DNA of 64,000 nt from UBA7985 sp002711265 (GCA_965660945.1 CBFIBS010000010.1:47921-111920); one strand, 5' to 3'; shown: positions 1 through 10,522, numbered from the stretch's first letter. Notes: generated by a model from the letters alone, not told the origin. A program made the numbers and translations.

Positions 1-997
1 CCAGCCCCACCAGCGCGAAGCCGACGAAGGTGTTCCACCCCAGTCCGCCCATGGTGGTCAGCGCGATACCGATGACGCCGAGTGCGCCGCCGATCTGCAG
101 CGTGCCCACGCGGCCAAAGCGCTCCACAAACGGATCCCCCAGCAGGCGACCGAGGGTCATGGTCCCCGTGAAGCTGGCCAGAACCAGCGCCCCGGCGACG
201 GCAGCGCGGCGGCGTGCTTCGGCCTCGTCGGCGGGCAGCTCCGCCCACAGCCGCTCGGGTATGATTTCGGCGCCGTGGCCCAGAACCAGTTCGCGGATGA
301 GGAAAGCACCCCAGTCCTGAAAACTGCCCTCCAGCATGAACCCGGCGATCTGAAACAGGGCAATCACCAGCAACGGCGGATACAATAGATAGCGCAAGCG
401 GAGCGGCGTGTTTTCGCCGCCGCTCTCTGCCTTGATCTGGTTGCGACGGAGCAGCCCCTGGTAGACGTAGATCAACCCGATCAGGCCCAGTGCAACAAAC
501 AGCCAGACCAGCCAGCGCCCGTCGATTTCCAACAGCAGCCAGCCGCCCATGCTGGCCGAGCCAATGAAGGTACCCAGCGACCAGAAACCGTGGATCGAGG
601 ACATGACCGGCTTGCCCAACTGGTCTTCGATCACCGATGCCTGCGAGTTCGCCGAAACCTCCCATGAGCTGATCGACAGACCGAGCATGAAGAACAGCAT
701 GAAGAAAATCCGGATATCGGGCGCAGCGATGAGCAAGCTCACGATCAGCAGGAAGGCGGTCGAGCTATAGAGGACGGCCTTGCGTGACCCGATCATCTTC
801 AGAATCCACGGCGCCAATGGCAGCGACAGCAGCGCGCCAAGGGCCGCGAAGAAAAGGCCGAAGCTGAACAGGCCTTCACCAACGCCGAAGCGGTCCTTGA
901 TGAACGGTAGGTAGGGGAGGTAGGTCCCAATCAGCAAGCCGTAGGTGAAAAAAACGAGGTTGGCGGAAAGCCGGGCTCGCTGTGGCGTGGGATTCAT
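1..997 (-). CDS. MFS transporter, N-terminal part (truncated by window edge)
   Basis: The minus-strand frame starts at ATG 997 and stays open to the window edge, giving about 332 residues. It begins MNPTPQRARLSANLVFF and shows regularly spaced hydrophobic helices, short basic loops and a glycine-rich pattern typical of the major facilitator superfamily. A central hydrophilic stretch (QIKAESGGENTPLRLR) fits the loop between the two six-helix halves. The most similar architecture I know is the YbjJ/fucose-permease type MFS group, but the substrate cannot be read from sequence. The gene is divergent from rbfA with about 80 bp between the starts. The C-terminus lies outside the window. Confidence 0.85.
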   Translation of the reverse strand, partial: MNPTPQRARLSANLVFFTYGLLIGTYLPYLPFIKDRFGVGEGLFSFGLFFAALGALLSLPLAPWILKMIGSRKAVLYSSTAFLLIVSLLIAAPDIRIFFMLFFMLGLSISSWEVSANSQASVIEDQLGKPVMSSIHGFWSLGTFIGSASMGGWLLLEIDGRWLVWLFVALGLIGLIYVYQGLLRRNQIKAESGGENTPLRLRYLLYPPLLVIALFQIAGFMLEGSFQDWGAFLIRELVLGHGAEIIPERLWAELPADEAEARRRAAVAGALVLASFTGTMTLGRLLGDPFVERFGRVGTLQIGGALGVIGIALTTMGGLGWNTFVGFALVGL

Positions 998-1078
998 AGG
1001 CGCCAGTCTTAGTTTGTGGGTGATTCGAACGGCACTTCACTGCATACTACCGGCAGACACGAGAAGACAGGAGGCCCC

Positions 1079-1444
1079 ATGGCTGAATCTCATCGTCAAC
1101 AACGTGTAGCGGAACGTATCCGCAAAATCCTGTCTGGTGAGCTTTCCAAGCGCAACTTCTCTGATGCCGTGCTGGATCGGCAACCGATCACACTGACCCA
1201 CGTCGACCCGTCGCCGGATCTGCGGCACGCCAAGGTCTACTTCACCGCGCTTGGCGGGGTGGCGCTGGTTTCGGAAGCAGAGATCAAAGACGCGCTGTCG
1301 CGTCATAAGACCCGGTTGCAGGCCGCGCTGGGGCGCCAGCTGACCATGAAGTTCACGCCGAAACTGACCTTTATCGCCGACGATGCCTTCGACAAGGCCG
1401 ACCATATGAATCGTCTGATCCAGGGCTTGCCGCAGGCGTCCTGA
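1079..1444 (+). CDS. rbfA: Ribosome-binding factor A
   Basis: This 121-residue protein matches RbfA, a KH-fold factor that binds the 30S subunit and helps late 16S rRNA processing and cold adaptation. The N-terminus (HRQQRVAERIRKILSGEL) and the segment THVDPSPDLRHAKVYFT are the family hallmarks, and the length is normal. ATG 1079 is preferred over the upstream extension because a strong AGGAGG ribosome-binding site lies at 1069-1074. The usual neighbours nusA, infB and truB are absent: the gene sits between a divergent MFS transporter and a convergent response regulator. Confidence 0.9.
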   Translation: MAESHRQQRVAERIRKILSGELSKRNFSDAVLDRQPITLTHVDPSPDLRHAKVYFTALGGVALVSEAEIKDALSRHKTRLQAALGRQLTMKFTPKLTFIADDAFDKADHMNRLIQGLPQAS

Positions 1445-1465
1445 TCCCGTTCGCGGGTCAGGTCT

Positions 1466-3085
<1,620 letters not shown>

Positions 3086-3334
3086 AATAATCAAATCCCA
3101 TGCCAAGGCTCAGGCGTAAAAATATGTGGCGGTCACAATATGCGACTGTGAAAATCTTGCTCTAAGTACTCCGTGAAAGGCACTGAAATCAAGAAGATTT
3201 TTCTGATTCGACATAAGCTGGTTTTTTCGATGCAATCTGCATCAACCCAAACGAGATTTTTCCACAAAGATTCGCCTTATGCACATTTACCCTGAAAGTC
3301 AGGGCTTTATCCACAACAAACGGAAATTTGAGAC
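3086..3334. promoter_or_regulatory. AT-rich intergenic region with DnaA-box-like sites and a short palindrome
   Basis: This gap upstream of the response regulator is clearly more AT-rich than its surroundings. It holds a perfect DnaA-box sequence TTATCCACA (3307-3315), a near-match TTTTCCACA (3258-3266) and the inverted repeat GATGCA-ATC-TGCATC (3229-3243). A second pair of arms (AAAATCTTG / CAAGAAGATTTT) lies nearer the gene. The promoter of the response regulator must lie here. Whether DnaA or another factor binds is not shown. The short plus-strand reading frame here has no family resemblance. Confidence 0.4.
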
Positions 3335-3370
3335 AAAAAAATTGGGCGCCGGAATCCAGCGCCCAAAATC
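3335..3370 (-). terminator. Rho-independent terminator of the Bax-inhibitor-1 gene
   Basis: The 8 bp arms TTGGGCGC (3342-3349) and GCGCCCAA (3359-3366) flank a 9-nt loop. Read on the minus strand they are followed by a run of seven T (3341-3335). It lies 25 bp beyond the stop codon of the minus-strand gene ending at 3395. Confidence 0.85.
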
Positions 3371-3394
3371 GGATCGAACCGATGAAACCTATTA

Positions 3395-4207
3395 TCAGTT
3401 GCGTGCGGAGAAAATCCGCAGCAGCGCCAGAAACAGGTTGATGAAGTTGATGTACAGGCTCAGCGCCCCGCCGATGGCGTAGGACTGCGCCAGATCATCA
3501 TCACCCGACTGGCGGGCGTGGTAGTACAGGCCCTTCAGGTTCTGGGTGGTAAAGGCGATCAGGCCCAGCGATGCAGCGATGATCACCAGCGAAATGATGA
3601 TGTCGAAAGCACCGCCCTGGAAGAAGCCGATGTTGAACACCGCGCCCAGCACCATCTGCGTCAGGCTGGCGATGATCGCAGCGATCAGGCCGGCGAAGGC
3701 AATCGCGCCGATGCCGCTCAGGTCACGCTTGGTGGTGTAGCCCATGATCGACAGCACGCCGAAGCCCAGAGCGGCCGAGAGGAAGGCCTTGAGCACGGTC
3801 GGGCCGGTGTAGCCGGTGGCGTTCACCAACTGCTGCGCGCCAACACTGCTCACGGCGAAGGCCATGATGTAGGACAGGGAAACCCCCATCAGCGTGGCAA
3901 AGGCCCAGAATACCATCTGCGCCGAGGCCGGCCGCATCGTGTAAATCCGTCCGCCAAAGATCAGCGCGACACCCAGAGGCGCCAGCATCACCACCCAGCG
4001 GAAGGGCGAACCGAAGAGCAGCGCGCCCAGAGCCGAGCCGTCCTGGAACGCGAAGTACGCCACGCCGTAACCGACGATACCGGTCAGCGCGAGGCCCGCG
4101 ATCATGTAGTTGTAAACGGACCGGAAGAAGGTCCGCAAACCAGCATCGACCGCGACATCACCGGCGCGGCGATAACTGATTGGATCATTGTCGAAATTGT
4201 TCGACAT
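3395..4207 (-). CDS. Bax inhibitor-1 / YccA family membrane protein
   Basis: A 270-residue inner-membrane protein with about seven hydrophobic helices, an N-terminal hydrophilic stretch (MSNNFDNDPISYRRAG) and the family-typical C-terminal segment (YINFINLFLALLRIF). BI-1 family members are pH-sensitive calcium-leak or FtsH-interacting membrane proteins. The exact role in bacteria is not settled. ATG 4207 is chosen because TTTGGAGGAAACC directly precedes it. The longer open frame to 4387 is mostly out-of-family sequence. The gene is monocistronic, with its own terminator. Confidence 0.88.
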   Translation of the reverse strand: MSNNFDNDPISYRRAGDVAVDAGLRTFFRSVYNYMIAGLALTGIVGYGVAYFAFQDGSALGALLFGSPFRWVVMLAPLGVALIFGGRIYTMRPASAQMVFWAFATLMGVSLSYIMAFAVSSVGAQQLVNATGYTGPTVLKAFLSAALGFGVLSIMGYTTKRDLSGIGAIAFAGLIAAIIASLTQMVLGAVFNIGFFQGGAFDIIISLVIIAASLGLIAFTTQNLKGLYYHARQSGDDDLAQSYAIGGALSLYINFINLFLALLRIFSARN

Positions 4208-4291
4208 GGTTTCCTCCAAAGAAAGAGTGGGGAACGGGCAAGCCCGTCGTCCGGCGCATCCTGCCCCACACGGGCATAAAACGCCAGACAT

Positions 4292-4308
4292 GCGCCTTAT
4301 ATAGGCGC
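4292..4308. promoter_or_regulatory. Inverted repeat between rlmD and the Bax-inhibitor-1 gene
   Basis: GCGCCT-TATAT-AGGCGC is a perfect 6 bp inverted repeat just downstream of the rlmD stop and about 85 bp upstream of the next start. It has no T-run, so it could be an operator or promoter element for the downstream gene rather than a terminator. Confidence 0.3.
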
Positions 4309-4317
4309 TGCCGGGGC

Positions 4318-5607
4318 CTAGCGGAAGAAGCGTGCGACCAATTCGACGTGACCGGTGAACAGGAACTGGTCCAGCGGCGCGACCCATTCGAGGCCGTAGC
4401 CGCCGTCACGCAGGATCCGGGCGTCGCGGGCGAAGGTCGAGGGGTTACAGCTGACGGCGACAACGGTGCCGGGTCCGTCCTGCGCCAGCGCCTCGCACTG
4501 AGCCTTGGCCCCTGGGCGGGGTGGGTCGATGACCACGGCACCGGCTTCCCGCAGGGACGGACCTGAAACCGGCCAGGCATTGAGGTCGCGGGTAGTGGCA
4601 GTCAGGCCGCTGAACCCGGCGTCACGGGCGGCGGCTTCCAGCGCGGCGATGGCCGGAGCGGCACCCTCGTAGGCGCCGACCCGATGCCCGCGCTCAGCCA
4701 GAGGCAGCGCGAAGGTACCGTGACCACTGAAAAGGTCGAGCACCAGCCCCACTTCGTCAGGAATGGCAGCAAGTACAAGGCTCTGCAGGATCGTCTGCCC
4801 GTCTTCGGAGGGCTGGAGGAAGGCACGCTGGGGCAGGGGGACGCTGGCCTTACCCAGACCGAGCCGGGGCTGCTCCCGCACTGCAACAGGAAGCTCATCA
4901 TGGGTGAGCCGTGCCCACCCGGCGGTTTCAGCCGTTCGCGCCAGTCGGTCCTGCGTCTCGAAGCCCGGTTTCAGCCCACCGCTCAGGGCGATGTCGAGGC
5001 CGTTGTCGGCCTCGGTGATGTGCAGGCGCAGGCCGTCGCGGTCCTCGATCAGACCGTCCAGCGCCTCGCGTAGCAGGGGCAGGGCCTCGACCAGCGTCGG
5101 GCGGAGCACCATGCAGGTCTCGATCACCTCCACCCAGTGCGAGGACCGTCGCCGAAAGCCGATCTGCACCGGCTTGCCCGCAGGCTGGACGGCCACGAAC
5201 TCCGCCCGCCGCCGGGTTGCCGGACCGACGCTTTCCAGCGGCAGCACCAGCGCCGGGTCAAAGCCGGCACGCGAGACGGCTTCTTCGACGCGGGCGAGCT
5301 TCCAGTCCTGCTGGGCTTTGGGCTTCCAGTGCTGCAGCTGGCAACCACCGCAGGCCCCGAAGTGCGGGCAGGGTGGCTCGACCCGATCGGGGCCTTCGCG
5401 CAGCAGTTCAAGAATTTCGGACTGGGTGCCGGAGGCGCTGCGGGAGGTGGTCTGCACCCGCACTTCATCGCCGGGCACCGTCAGCGGCACAAAGACCGGG
5501 CCGTCCATGCCCGGTTGCGGGGCGAGCAGGCCGTCGCCACGCCCGCCGATGCCGGAGATTTCGCCCTGAAGCTGCTTGCCGCCACCGCGGCGTTGCCGTC
5601 GTCTCAT
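4318..5607 (-). CDS. rlmD: 23S rRNA (uracil-C5)-methyltransferase, RlmD/RumA type
   Basis: A 429-residue SAM-dependent methyltransferase that makes 5-methyluridine in 23S rRNA. It has an N-terminal TRAM-like RNA-binding domain (GEISGIGGRGDGLL), then the iron-sulfur motif C-x5-C-x2-C (CPHFGACGGC) with a fourth Cys in ETCMVL. The C-terminal Rossmann domain has motif I LDLFSGHGTF and the catalytic-Cys motif VSCNPSTFARD, which places it in the RumA group rather than the DNA C5 methylases. Its ATG overlaps the tlyA stop (ATGA), so it is translationally coupled as the last gene of the dxs operon. Whether the target is U1939 or another uridine is not decidable here. Confidence 0.88.
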   Translation of the reverse strand: MRRRQRRGGGKQLQGEISGIGGRGDGLLAPQPGMDGPVFVPLTVPGDEVRVQTTSRSASGTQSEILELLREGPDRVEPPCPHFGACGGCQLQHWKPKAQQDWKLARVEEAVSRAGFDPALVLPLESVGPATRRRAEFVAVQPAGKPVQIGFRRRSSHWVEVIETCMVLRPTLVEALPLLREALDGLIEDRDGLRLHITEADNGLDIALSGGLKPGFETQDRLARTAETAGWARLTHDELPVAVREQPRLGLGKASVPLPQRAFLQPSEDGQTILQSLVLAAIPDEVGLVLDLFSGHGTFALPLAERGHRVGAYEGAAPAIAALEAAARDAGFSGLTATTRDLNAWPVSGPSLREAGAVVIDPPRPGAKAQCEALAQDGPGTVVAVSCNPSTFARDARILRDGGYGLEWVAPLDQFLFTGHVELVARFFR

Positions 5608-6374
5608 GTCCGCTCCAGATGCATCAGGAATTCACGGTTGCCGTCGCCGCCTACGATGGGACTGTCCCCGGTCCAGAGGATGCGCCAGTCCGCGTGCTGA
5701 TCCTGCAGCCATGCGGTGACAAGGTTCAGCGCTGCCGCGGGGTCACGGGCAATGCCGTCTTTTTGCAGGCCGTCGCGACCCACTTCGAACTGCGGCTTGA
5801 TCAGGATCAGGGCCTGCGCCTTGGCTGGTAGTGCGCGCAAGGCTGGGTCGAGCGCCTTGGTCACCGAAATGAAGGAAACGTCGGAGACCAGCCGGGTCAC
5901 CCCTTCGCGCGCCAGCAGCGTGGGGTCGAGGTCGCGGGCATTGAGCCCTTCCAGATTGAGCACCCGCCGGTCGCCACTCAGCCGCGGATGCAATTGCCCG
6001 TGGCCGACGTCGAGCGCAATCACCCGCCGCGCGCCTGCGTCGAGCAGCACCTGCGAGAAGCCACCCGTCGAGGCGCCGACGTCGAGGCAGACCTGATCCG
6101 GCACGGAGAAGCCGGGGCACTGGCGCAGGCCTTCCACCAGCTTCAGCGCGGCGCGGGACACCCAGGGGTGATCGTCGATGACGAGGCGGGGGAAATCGCG
6201 GCTGTCGATGCGGTCGCTGGCCTTGAGCTGACGGCCATCCAGCGTCACCAGACCGCGCTTGATCAGATCAGCGGCGCGCGAGCGGCTGGCGACCCGACCG
6301 GCGGCAACCAGCTGCGCGTCGAGCCGCTGCTTGCCGGCGCGTGGTCGATCCGGGGGTGGACCGCCAGCGGTCAT
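5604..6374 (-). CDS. tlyA: TlyA-family rRNA (cytidine-2'-O)-methyltransferase
   Basis: A 256-residue protein with an N-terminal S4 RNA-binding domain (RLDAQLVAAGRVASRSRAAD) and a C-terminal FtsJ-like Rossmann methyltransferase domain (CLDVGASTGGFSQVLLDAG). TlyA enzymes 2'-O-methylate cytidines of 16S and/or 23S rRNA. Some members are annotated as hemolysins, a historical label. It starts 1 bp after the dxs stop and overlaps rlmD by 4 bp. This dxs-tlyA-rlmD order is frequent in alphaproteobacteria. Confidence 0.9.
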   Translation of the reverse strand: MTAGGPPPDRPRAGKQRLDAQLVAAGRVASRSRAADLIKRGLVTLDGRQLKASDRIDSRDFPRLVIDDHPWVSRAALKLVEGLRQCPGFSVPDQVCLDVGASTGGFSQVLLDAGARRVIALDVGHGQLHPRLSGDRRVLNLEGLNARDLDPTLLAREGVTRLVSDVSFISVTKALDPALRALPAKAQALILIKPQFEVGRDGLQKDGIARDPAAALNLVTAWLQDQHADWRILWTGDSPIVGGDGNREFLMHLERT

Positions 6375-6375
6375 A

Positions 6376-8334
6376 TCAGGCAGAGAGCGCCGAAATGGTG
6401 AGCACGGCTTCAGCCTCGTCCATGCCGAGCAGCTGCAACGCGCGGCAGGCGATGGTGTCGGGGTCCAGACCGGCTTCAGCCAGCTGGTCGGCCGGGCTCA
6501 TGTGGTCGATGAAGCGGTCAGGCATGGTCAGGGTGCGGATCTTGAAACCCCGGTCGAGCGCGCCGCTGTCGGCGAGGTGGGTCAGAACAGCCGCGCCAAA
6601 GCCACCCGAGGCGCCTTCTTCGATGGTCAGCAGCGCGTCGTGGCTCTGCACGGTGCGGTCGATCAGGTCGCGATCCAGTGGCTTGGCAAAGCGGGCGTCG
6701 ATCACGGTCGGGTTGAAGCCCCTCGCGGCAAGCTTGTCTGCGGCCTCGAGCGTATCGTTCAGGCGGGTGCCGTAAGAGAGCAGGGCGACAGTGCTGCCCT
6801 CGCGCACCACGCGGCCCTTGCCGATGGGCAGCGGCACGCCCTCGGCGGGCAGTTCCGTGCCGACGCCTTCACCGCGCGGGAAGCGGTAGACGAAGGGTCC
6901 GTCATCGTGGGCGGCGGCGGTCGCGGTCATGTGCACCAGTTCGGCTTCATCAGCCGGGGCCGCCACCACCAGCCCCGGGACGGTCAGCAGGCTAGCGATA
7001 TCGAAAGCGCCGTGGTGGGTCTGGCCGTCTGCGCCGACATATCCCGCCCGGTCGAGCACGAAGCGCACTGGCAGGTTCTGGATCGCCACGTCGTGGATGA
7101 GCTGGTCGTAGGCGCGCTGCATGAAGGTCGAGTAGATCGCCACGAACGGCTTCAGGCCCTCACAAGCCTGTCCGGCGGCGAAGGTCACGGCGTGCTGCTC
7201 GGCGATACCGACGTCGTGGGTACGCTCGGGGAAGCGCTCACCGAAGCGATCCAGCCCCGTGCCCGATGGCATGGCGGCGGTGATGGCGGTGATGCGCTCG
7301 TCCTTTTCCGCCTCGCGGATCAGAGCGTTGGCGAACACGCTGGTGTAGCTGGGCGCATTCGAGACGGGCTTGTTCTGCTTGCCGGACACCACGTCGAAGC
7401 GTGCGACGCCGTGGTATTTGTCGGCAGCCGCCTCGGCGGGGGCGTAGCCCTTGCCCTTCTGCGTTACCACGTGGACCAGGAAAGGCCCGCTGCCCTGCGC
7501 GTTGGCCTTGCGCACGTTTTCCAGCACGGGCAGCAGGTGGTCGAGGTTATGGCCGTCGATTGGGCCGATGTAGTAGAAGCCTAGCTCTTCGAACAGGGTG
7601 CCGCCAGTGGCGTAGGTCCGGGCGAAACCTTCCCAGCGCTTGGCGGCAGTCTGGATCGGGCGGGGGAACCACTCGGCGATGTTTTTGGCGATGTCGCGCA
7701 GGCCCTGATAGGCGCGGCTGGTCGACAGACGGGAAAGGTAGGACGACATCGCGCCAACAGGCGGCGAGATGCTCATGTCGTTGTCATTGAGGATCACGGT
7801 TAGGCGCCCGCGTCCGACCGCAGCGTTGTTCATCGCCTCGTAGGCCATGCCCGCCGACATAGCGCCATCGCCGATCACAGCGATCACCTGCCCGTCTTCA
7901 TCGTCGCGCTGGTTCATACCGTCGGCCATGCCCAGTGCGGCGGAGATCGAAGTCGATGAATGGGCGGTGCCGAAGGCGTCGTATTCGCTCTCCGATCGGC
8001 GCACGAAGCCCGAGAGCCCGTCTTTCTGGCGCAGGCTGCGGATACGGTCGCGGCGTTCGGTCAGGATTTTGTGCGGGTAGGACTGGTGCCCCACGTCCCA
8101 GATCAGCCGGTCGTCGGGGGTGTTGAAGATCCGGTGCAGCGCGACGGTCAGCTCGACCACGCCCAGACCGGCGCCCAGATGCCCGCCCGTTCGGCTCACG
8201 GCGTCGATCAGCTCGGCACGCAGCTCCTCCACCACCGCCGGCAGCGCCTCGTCGGGCAGCGCACGCAGATCCTCGGGCCGCTGGATCTGGTCCAGCGTTG
8301 GGGTCTGGGGGCGGGTGGTATCAGGTACAGACAT
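6376..8334 (-). CDS. dxs: 1-deoxy-D-xylulose-5-phosphate synthase
   Basis: A 652-residue thiamine-diphosphate enzyme that condenses pyruvate with glyceraldehyde 3-phosphate, the first step of the MEP isoprenoid pathway. The length is normal. Visible motifs include the N-terminal GGHLGAGLGVVELTVALH, the ThDP/Mg motif region VIGDGAMSAGMAYEA with NDNDMSISPPVG, and the C-terminal transketolase segment VGIAEQHAVTFAAGQA. It lies directly downstream of ispA, so the first MEP enzyme and prenyl elongation are encoded together. Confidence 0.96.
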   Translation of the reverse strand: MSVPDTTRPQTPTLDQIQRPEDLRALPDEALPAVVEELRAELIDAVSRTGGHLGAGLGVVELTVALHRIFNTPDDRLIWDVGHQSYPHKILTERRDRIRSLRQKDGLSGFVRRSESEYDAFGTAHSSTSISAALGMADGMNQRDDEDGQVIAVIGDGAMSAGMAYEAMNNAAVGRGRLTVILNDNDMSISPPVGAMSSYLSRLSTSRAYQGLRDIAKNIAEWFPRPIQTAAKRWEGFARTYATGGTLFEELGFYYIGPIDGHNLDHLLPVLENVRKANAQGSGPFLVHVVTQKGKGYAPAEAAADKYHGVARFDVVSGKQNKPVSNAPSYTSVFANALIREAEKDERITAITAAMPSGTGLDRFGERFPERTHDVGIAEQHAVTFAAGQACEGLKPFVAIYSTFMQRAYDQLIHDVAIQNLPVRFVLDRAGYVGADGQTHHGAFDIASLLTVPGLVVAAPADEAELVHMTATAAAHDDGPFVYRFPRGEGVGTELPAEGVPLPIGKGRVVREGSTVALLSYGTRLNDTLEAADKLAARGFNPTVIDARFAKPLDRDLIDRTVQSHDALLTIEEGASGGFGAAVLTHLADSGALDRGFKIRTLTMPDRFIDHMSPADQLAEAGLDPDTIACRALQLLGMDEAEAVLTISALSA

Positions 8335-8404
8335 ACTCGAACTCGTTGCGGAACCGGGAACAGGCCGGGGCTGCCCAAAAGACAGCTTGGGACCGGAATC
8401 GGAC

Positions 8405-9292
8405 TCAATGGTGGCGGGTTAGCACAAATTCCGCCAGAGAAGACAGGAATGCCAGTGCCGCACCATTGTCATTGATATGACCATCGAGGCCGGAAAGGGC
8501 AGCCCGCGCTGCGGAAATTTCCTGTGCAGCCCGTGCACGGGCCGCGTCAACACCCAGCAGGGTGACGAAGGTCGCCTTACCAGCCAGCGCATCGGCACCC
8601 ACGGGCTTGCCCAGCGTCTCTGGATCCGAGACCGCATCGAGCAGATCATCCGTAATCTGGAAGGCCAACCCGAGATGGTGGCCGTAGTCGCCCAGCGCCT
8701 GCGCGGCGGCCTCTGACCCCATGAGCAGTGCAGGCGCTTCGCAGGCAAAACGGATGATTGCGCCGGTTTTCTGTGCCTGCAGCCGCTCCAGTGCGGGCAG
8801 GTCGAGGCTGACCGCGTCACTTTCGCTGAGCAGGTCCAGCATCTGCCCCCGGACCATCTGCGCCGCTGCCCCGGAGAGGGCGCGCAGAGCCGTCGGCTCG
8901 TCAGCAAGGTGCCCGAGCGCGTAGGTCAGCAACTGGTCACCGGCGAGAATCGCGGTGGCTTCATCAAACTGCCGGTGCACGGAAGGTTGACCGCGCCGGG
9001 TTTCGGCGTCGTCCATGGCGGGCAGGTCATCGTGCACGAGGCTGTAGGCGTGGAGGGTCTCGACGGCGATGGCGAGGCGTTCGGCCCGCGCAGCCTCAAG
9101 CCCGCAGACCTCGCCCGCTGCCAGCGCCAGCATGGCTCGTAGGCGCTTACCGCCGCCGAGCAGGGCGTAGGCGGCTGCGTCTTCCACCCGGGTTTCAGGC
9201 GCTTCTGCCCCCGCCCGCCAACCGGCAAGCGCAGCGTCCAGACCGGTTTCGATGCGGTCGAGGTAGAGACGGCGCCGGGCCTCGAAGTCCAT
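8405..9292 (-). CDS. ispA: Farnesyl/geranyl diphosphate synthase
   Basis: A 295-residue class I polyprenyl synthase that adds isopentenyl diphosphate to allylic diphosphates. The first aspartate-rich motif is DDLPAMDD (HDDLPAMDDAETRRG) and the second is DDLLD (ITDDLLDAVSD). GGGKRLR near residue 47 is the substrate-binding motif. Length and motifs match bacterial FPP synthases. It starts 6 bp after xseB and precedes dxs. Product chain length (C15 or C20) cannot be fixed. Confidence 0.93.
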   Translation of the reverse strand: MDFEARRRLYLDRIETGLDAALAGWRAGAEAPETRVEDAAAYALLGGGKRLRAMLALAAGEVCGLEAARAERLAIAVETLHAYSLVHDDLPAMDDAETRRGQPSVHRQFDEATAILAGDQLLTYALGHLADEPTALRALSGAAAQMVRGQMLDLLSESDAVSLDLPALERLQAQKTGAIIRFACEAPALLMGSEAAAQALGDYGHHLGLAFQITDDLLDAVSDPETLGKPVGADALAGKATFVTLLGVDAARARAAQEISAARAALSGLDGHINDNGAALAFLSSLAEFVLTRHH

Positions 9293-9298
9293 GGCGCG

Positions 9299-9547
9299 TC
9301 AGGCGTCGAAGGGTTCGCTGGTCGGCGTTCCGTCGGCTTTGACCCGGATCTGCTCGATCTTCATGTGGGCCTCGCGCAGCTTGGCGTCGCAGTGCATGCG
9401 CAGCAGCGAGCCGCGTTCATAAGCCTTGATGCTCTGGTCGAGGGAGCCGTCGCCGCGCTCCAGCCCGTCGACGATGCCGCGCAGCTCTTCAAGTGCCTGC
9501 TCAAAGCTCATGGCTTTGATATTGTCGGGCAGTTCGGTCTCAGTCAT
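9299..9547 (-). CDS. xseB: Exodeoxyribonuclease VII small subunit
   Basis: An 82-residue XseB homologue with the typical helical core FEQALEELRGIVDGLERGD followed by SLDQSIKAYERGSLLRMHC. XseB subunits assemble with XseA into the nuclease that degrades single-stranded DNA. The large-subunit gene xseA is not in the window. It lies between the deacetylase gene and ispA with 3 bp and 6 bp gaps, the standard xseB-ispA arrangement. Confidence 0.92.
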   Translation of the reverse strand: MTETELPDNIKAMSFEQALEELRGIVDGLERGDGSLDQSIKAYERGSLLRMHCDAKLREAHMKIEQIRVKADGTPTSEPFDA

Positions 9548-9550
9548 GGC

Positions 9551-10522
9551 TCAGACTCCTTCAAACAAAGCAGTAGCGTGGGCTGTCACACTCCGCGACA
9601 GCGCAGGCAGGTCGTAACCGCCTTCGAGCACGGACACAACCCGGCCGCTGCAGTGGGCCTGCGCCAGCGTCACGATCCGGGCGGTGAGGTCGGCGAACCC
9701 CTCTTCGTCGACCTTCAGCTGGGCCAGCGGGTCGTCGGCGTGGGCGTCGAAGCCCGCCGATATCACGATCAGGTCGGGCTGGAGCTGGTCGACCCGGTCA
9801 AGCGCGGGCTGCCAGGCCTGGATGAAGGCGGCGCTGCCGGTGCCGGGGTCGATGGGGATGTTGATGACATTGTCGTGGGCGCCGCGTTCTTCGACCGTGC
9901 CGGTGCCCGGCCACAGCGGCATCTGCTGGCTGGTGACCACGAGGCAGTCCGGATTGTCCCACAGCAGCGCCTGTGTGCCGTTGCCGTGATGAACGTCAAA
10001 ATCGAGCACGGCGACCTTCGATGCGCCCAGCTCCAGCGCGCGTTCTGCTGCCAGCGCCACATTGCCGAAGAAGCAGAAGCCCATGGCCTTGTTGGTCTCG
10101 GCGTGGTGACCGGGCGGCCGGGCGGCGACAAACACACGGTTTGCGGCGCCGTTCATTACCCGCTCGGCGGCCTCTATCGCGCCGCCAGCGGCGAGCAGGG
10201 CCGCACGGGGCGACCCCGCCGTGCGCGCGGTATCGGCGTCGAACCAGTCGATTTCGCCCTCGGCCACGGGCCGGAGCATGGCGTCGACATAGACGCTGCC
10301 GTGCAGGGTCTTGAGCCGCTCCCGGTCGGCCTCAACCGCATCTCTGCGCTCGATCGCGGCCAGAGCCGGGCTTGCGCTCAGTCCGTCGAGCACGGCCCGC
10401 AGCCGCGGCGGCTGTTCCGGGTGGGTGTAGCCACCCGGTGGGGCCGTGTCATTGGCGGCCTCGCGCGGGCGCTTGTCACCGTGGTACCGGCAGTCATCGT
10501 GGGTGAAGATCAGGTTGGTCAT
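9551..10522 (-). CDS. Histone deacetylase superfamily protein (acetylpolyamine amidohydrolase-like)
   Basis: A 323-residue zinc-dependent amidohydrolase. The active-site motifs are present: RPPGHHAE (tandem His), DFDVHHGNGTQ (metal ligands Asp and His) and SAGFDAHADDPL. Bacterial members deacetylate acetylpolyamines, acetoin-related compounds or lysines. The substrate is unknown here. ATG 10522 (MTNLIFTHDD) is preferred over an in-frame TTG 30 bp upstream because it gives the family N-terminus. A purine-rich AGAGAGAGAG tract upstream could act as the ribosome-binding site. It is the first gene of the xseB-ispA-dxs-tlyA-rlmD run. Confidence 0.87.
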   Translation of the reverse strand: MTNLIFTHDDCRYHGDKRPREAANDTAPPGGYTHPEQPPRLRAVLDGLSASPALAAIERRDAVEADRERLKTLHGSVYVDAMLRPVAEGEIDWFDADTARTAGSPRAALLAAGGAIEAAERVMNGAANRVFVAARPPGHHAETNKAMGFCFFGNVALAAERALELGASKVAVLDFDVHHGNGTQALLWDNPDCLVVTSQQMPLWPGTGTVEERGAHDNVINIPIDPGTGSAAFIQAWQPALDRVDQLQPDLIVISAGFDAHADDPLAQLKVDEEGFADLTARIVTLAQAHCSGRVVSVLEGGYDLPALSRSVTAHATALFEGV

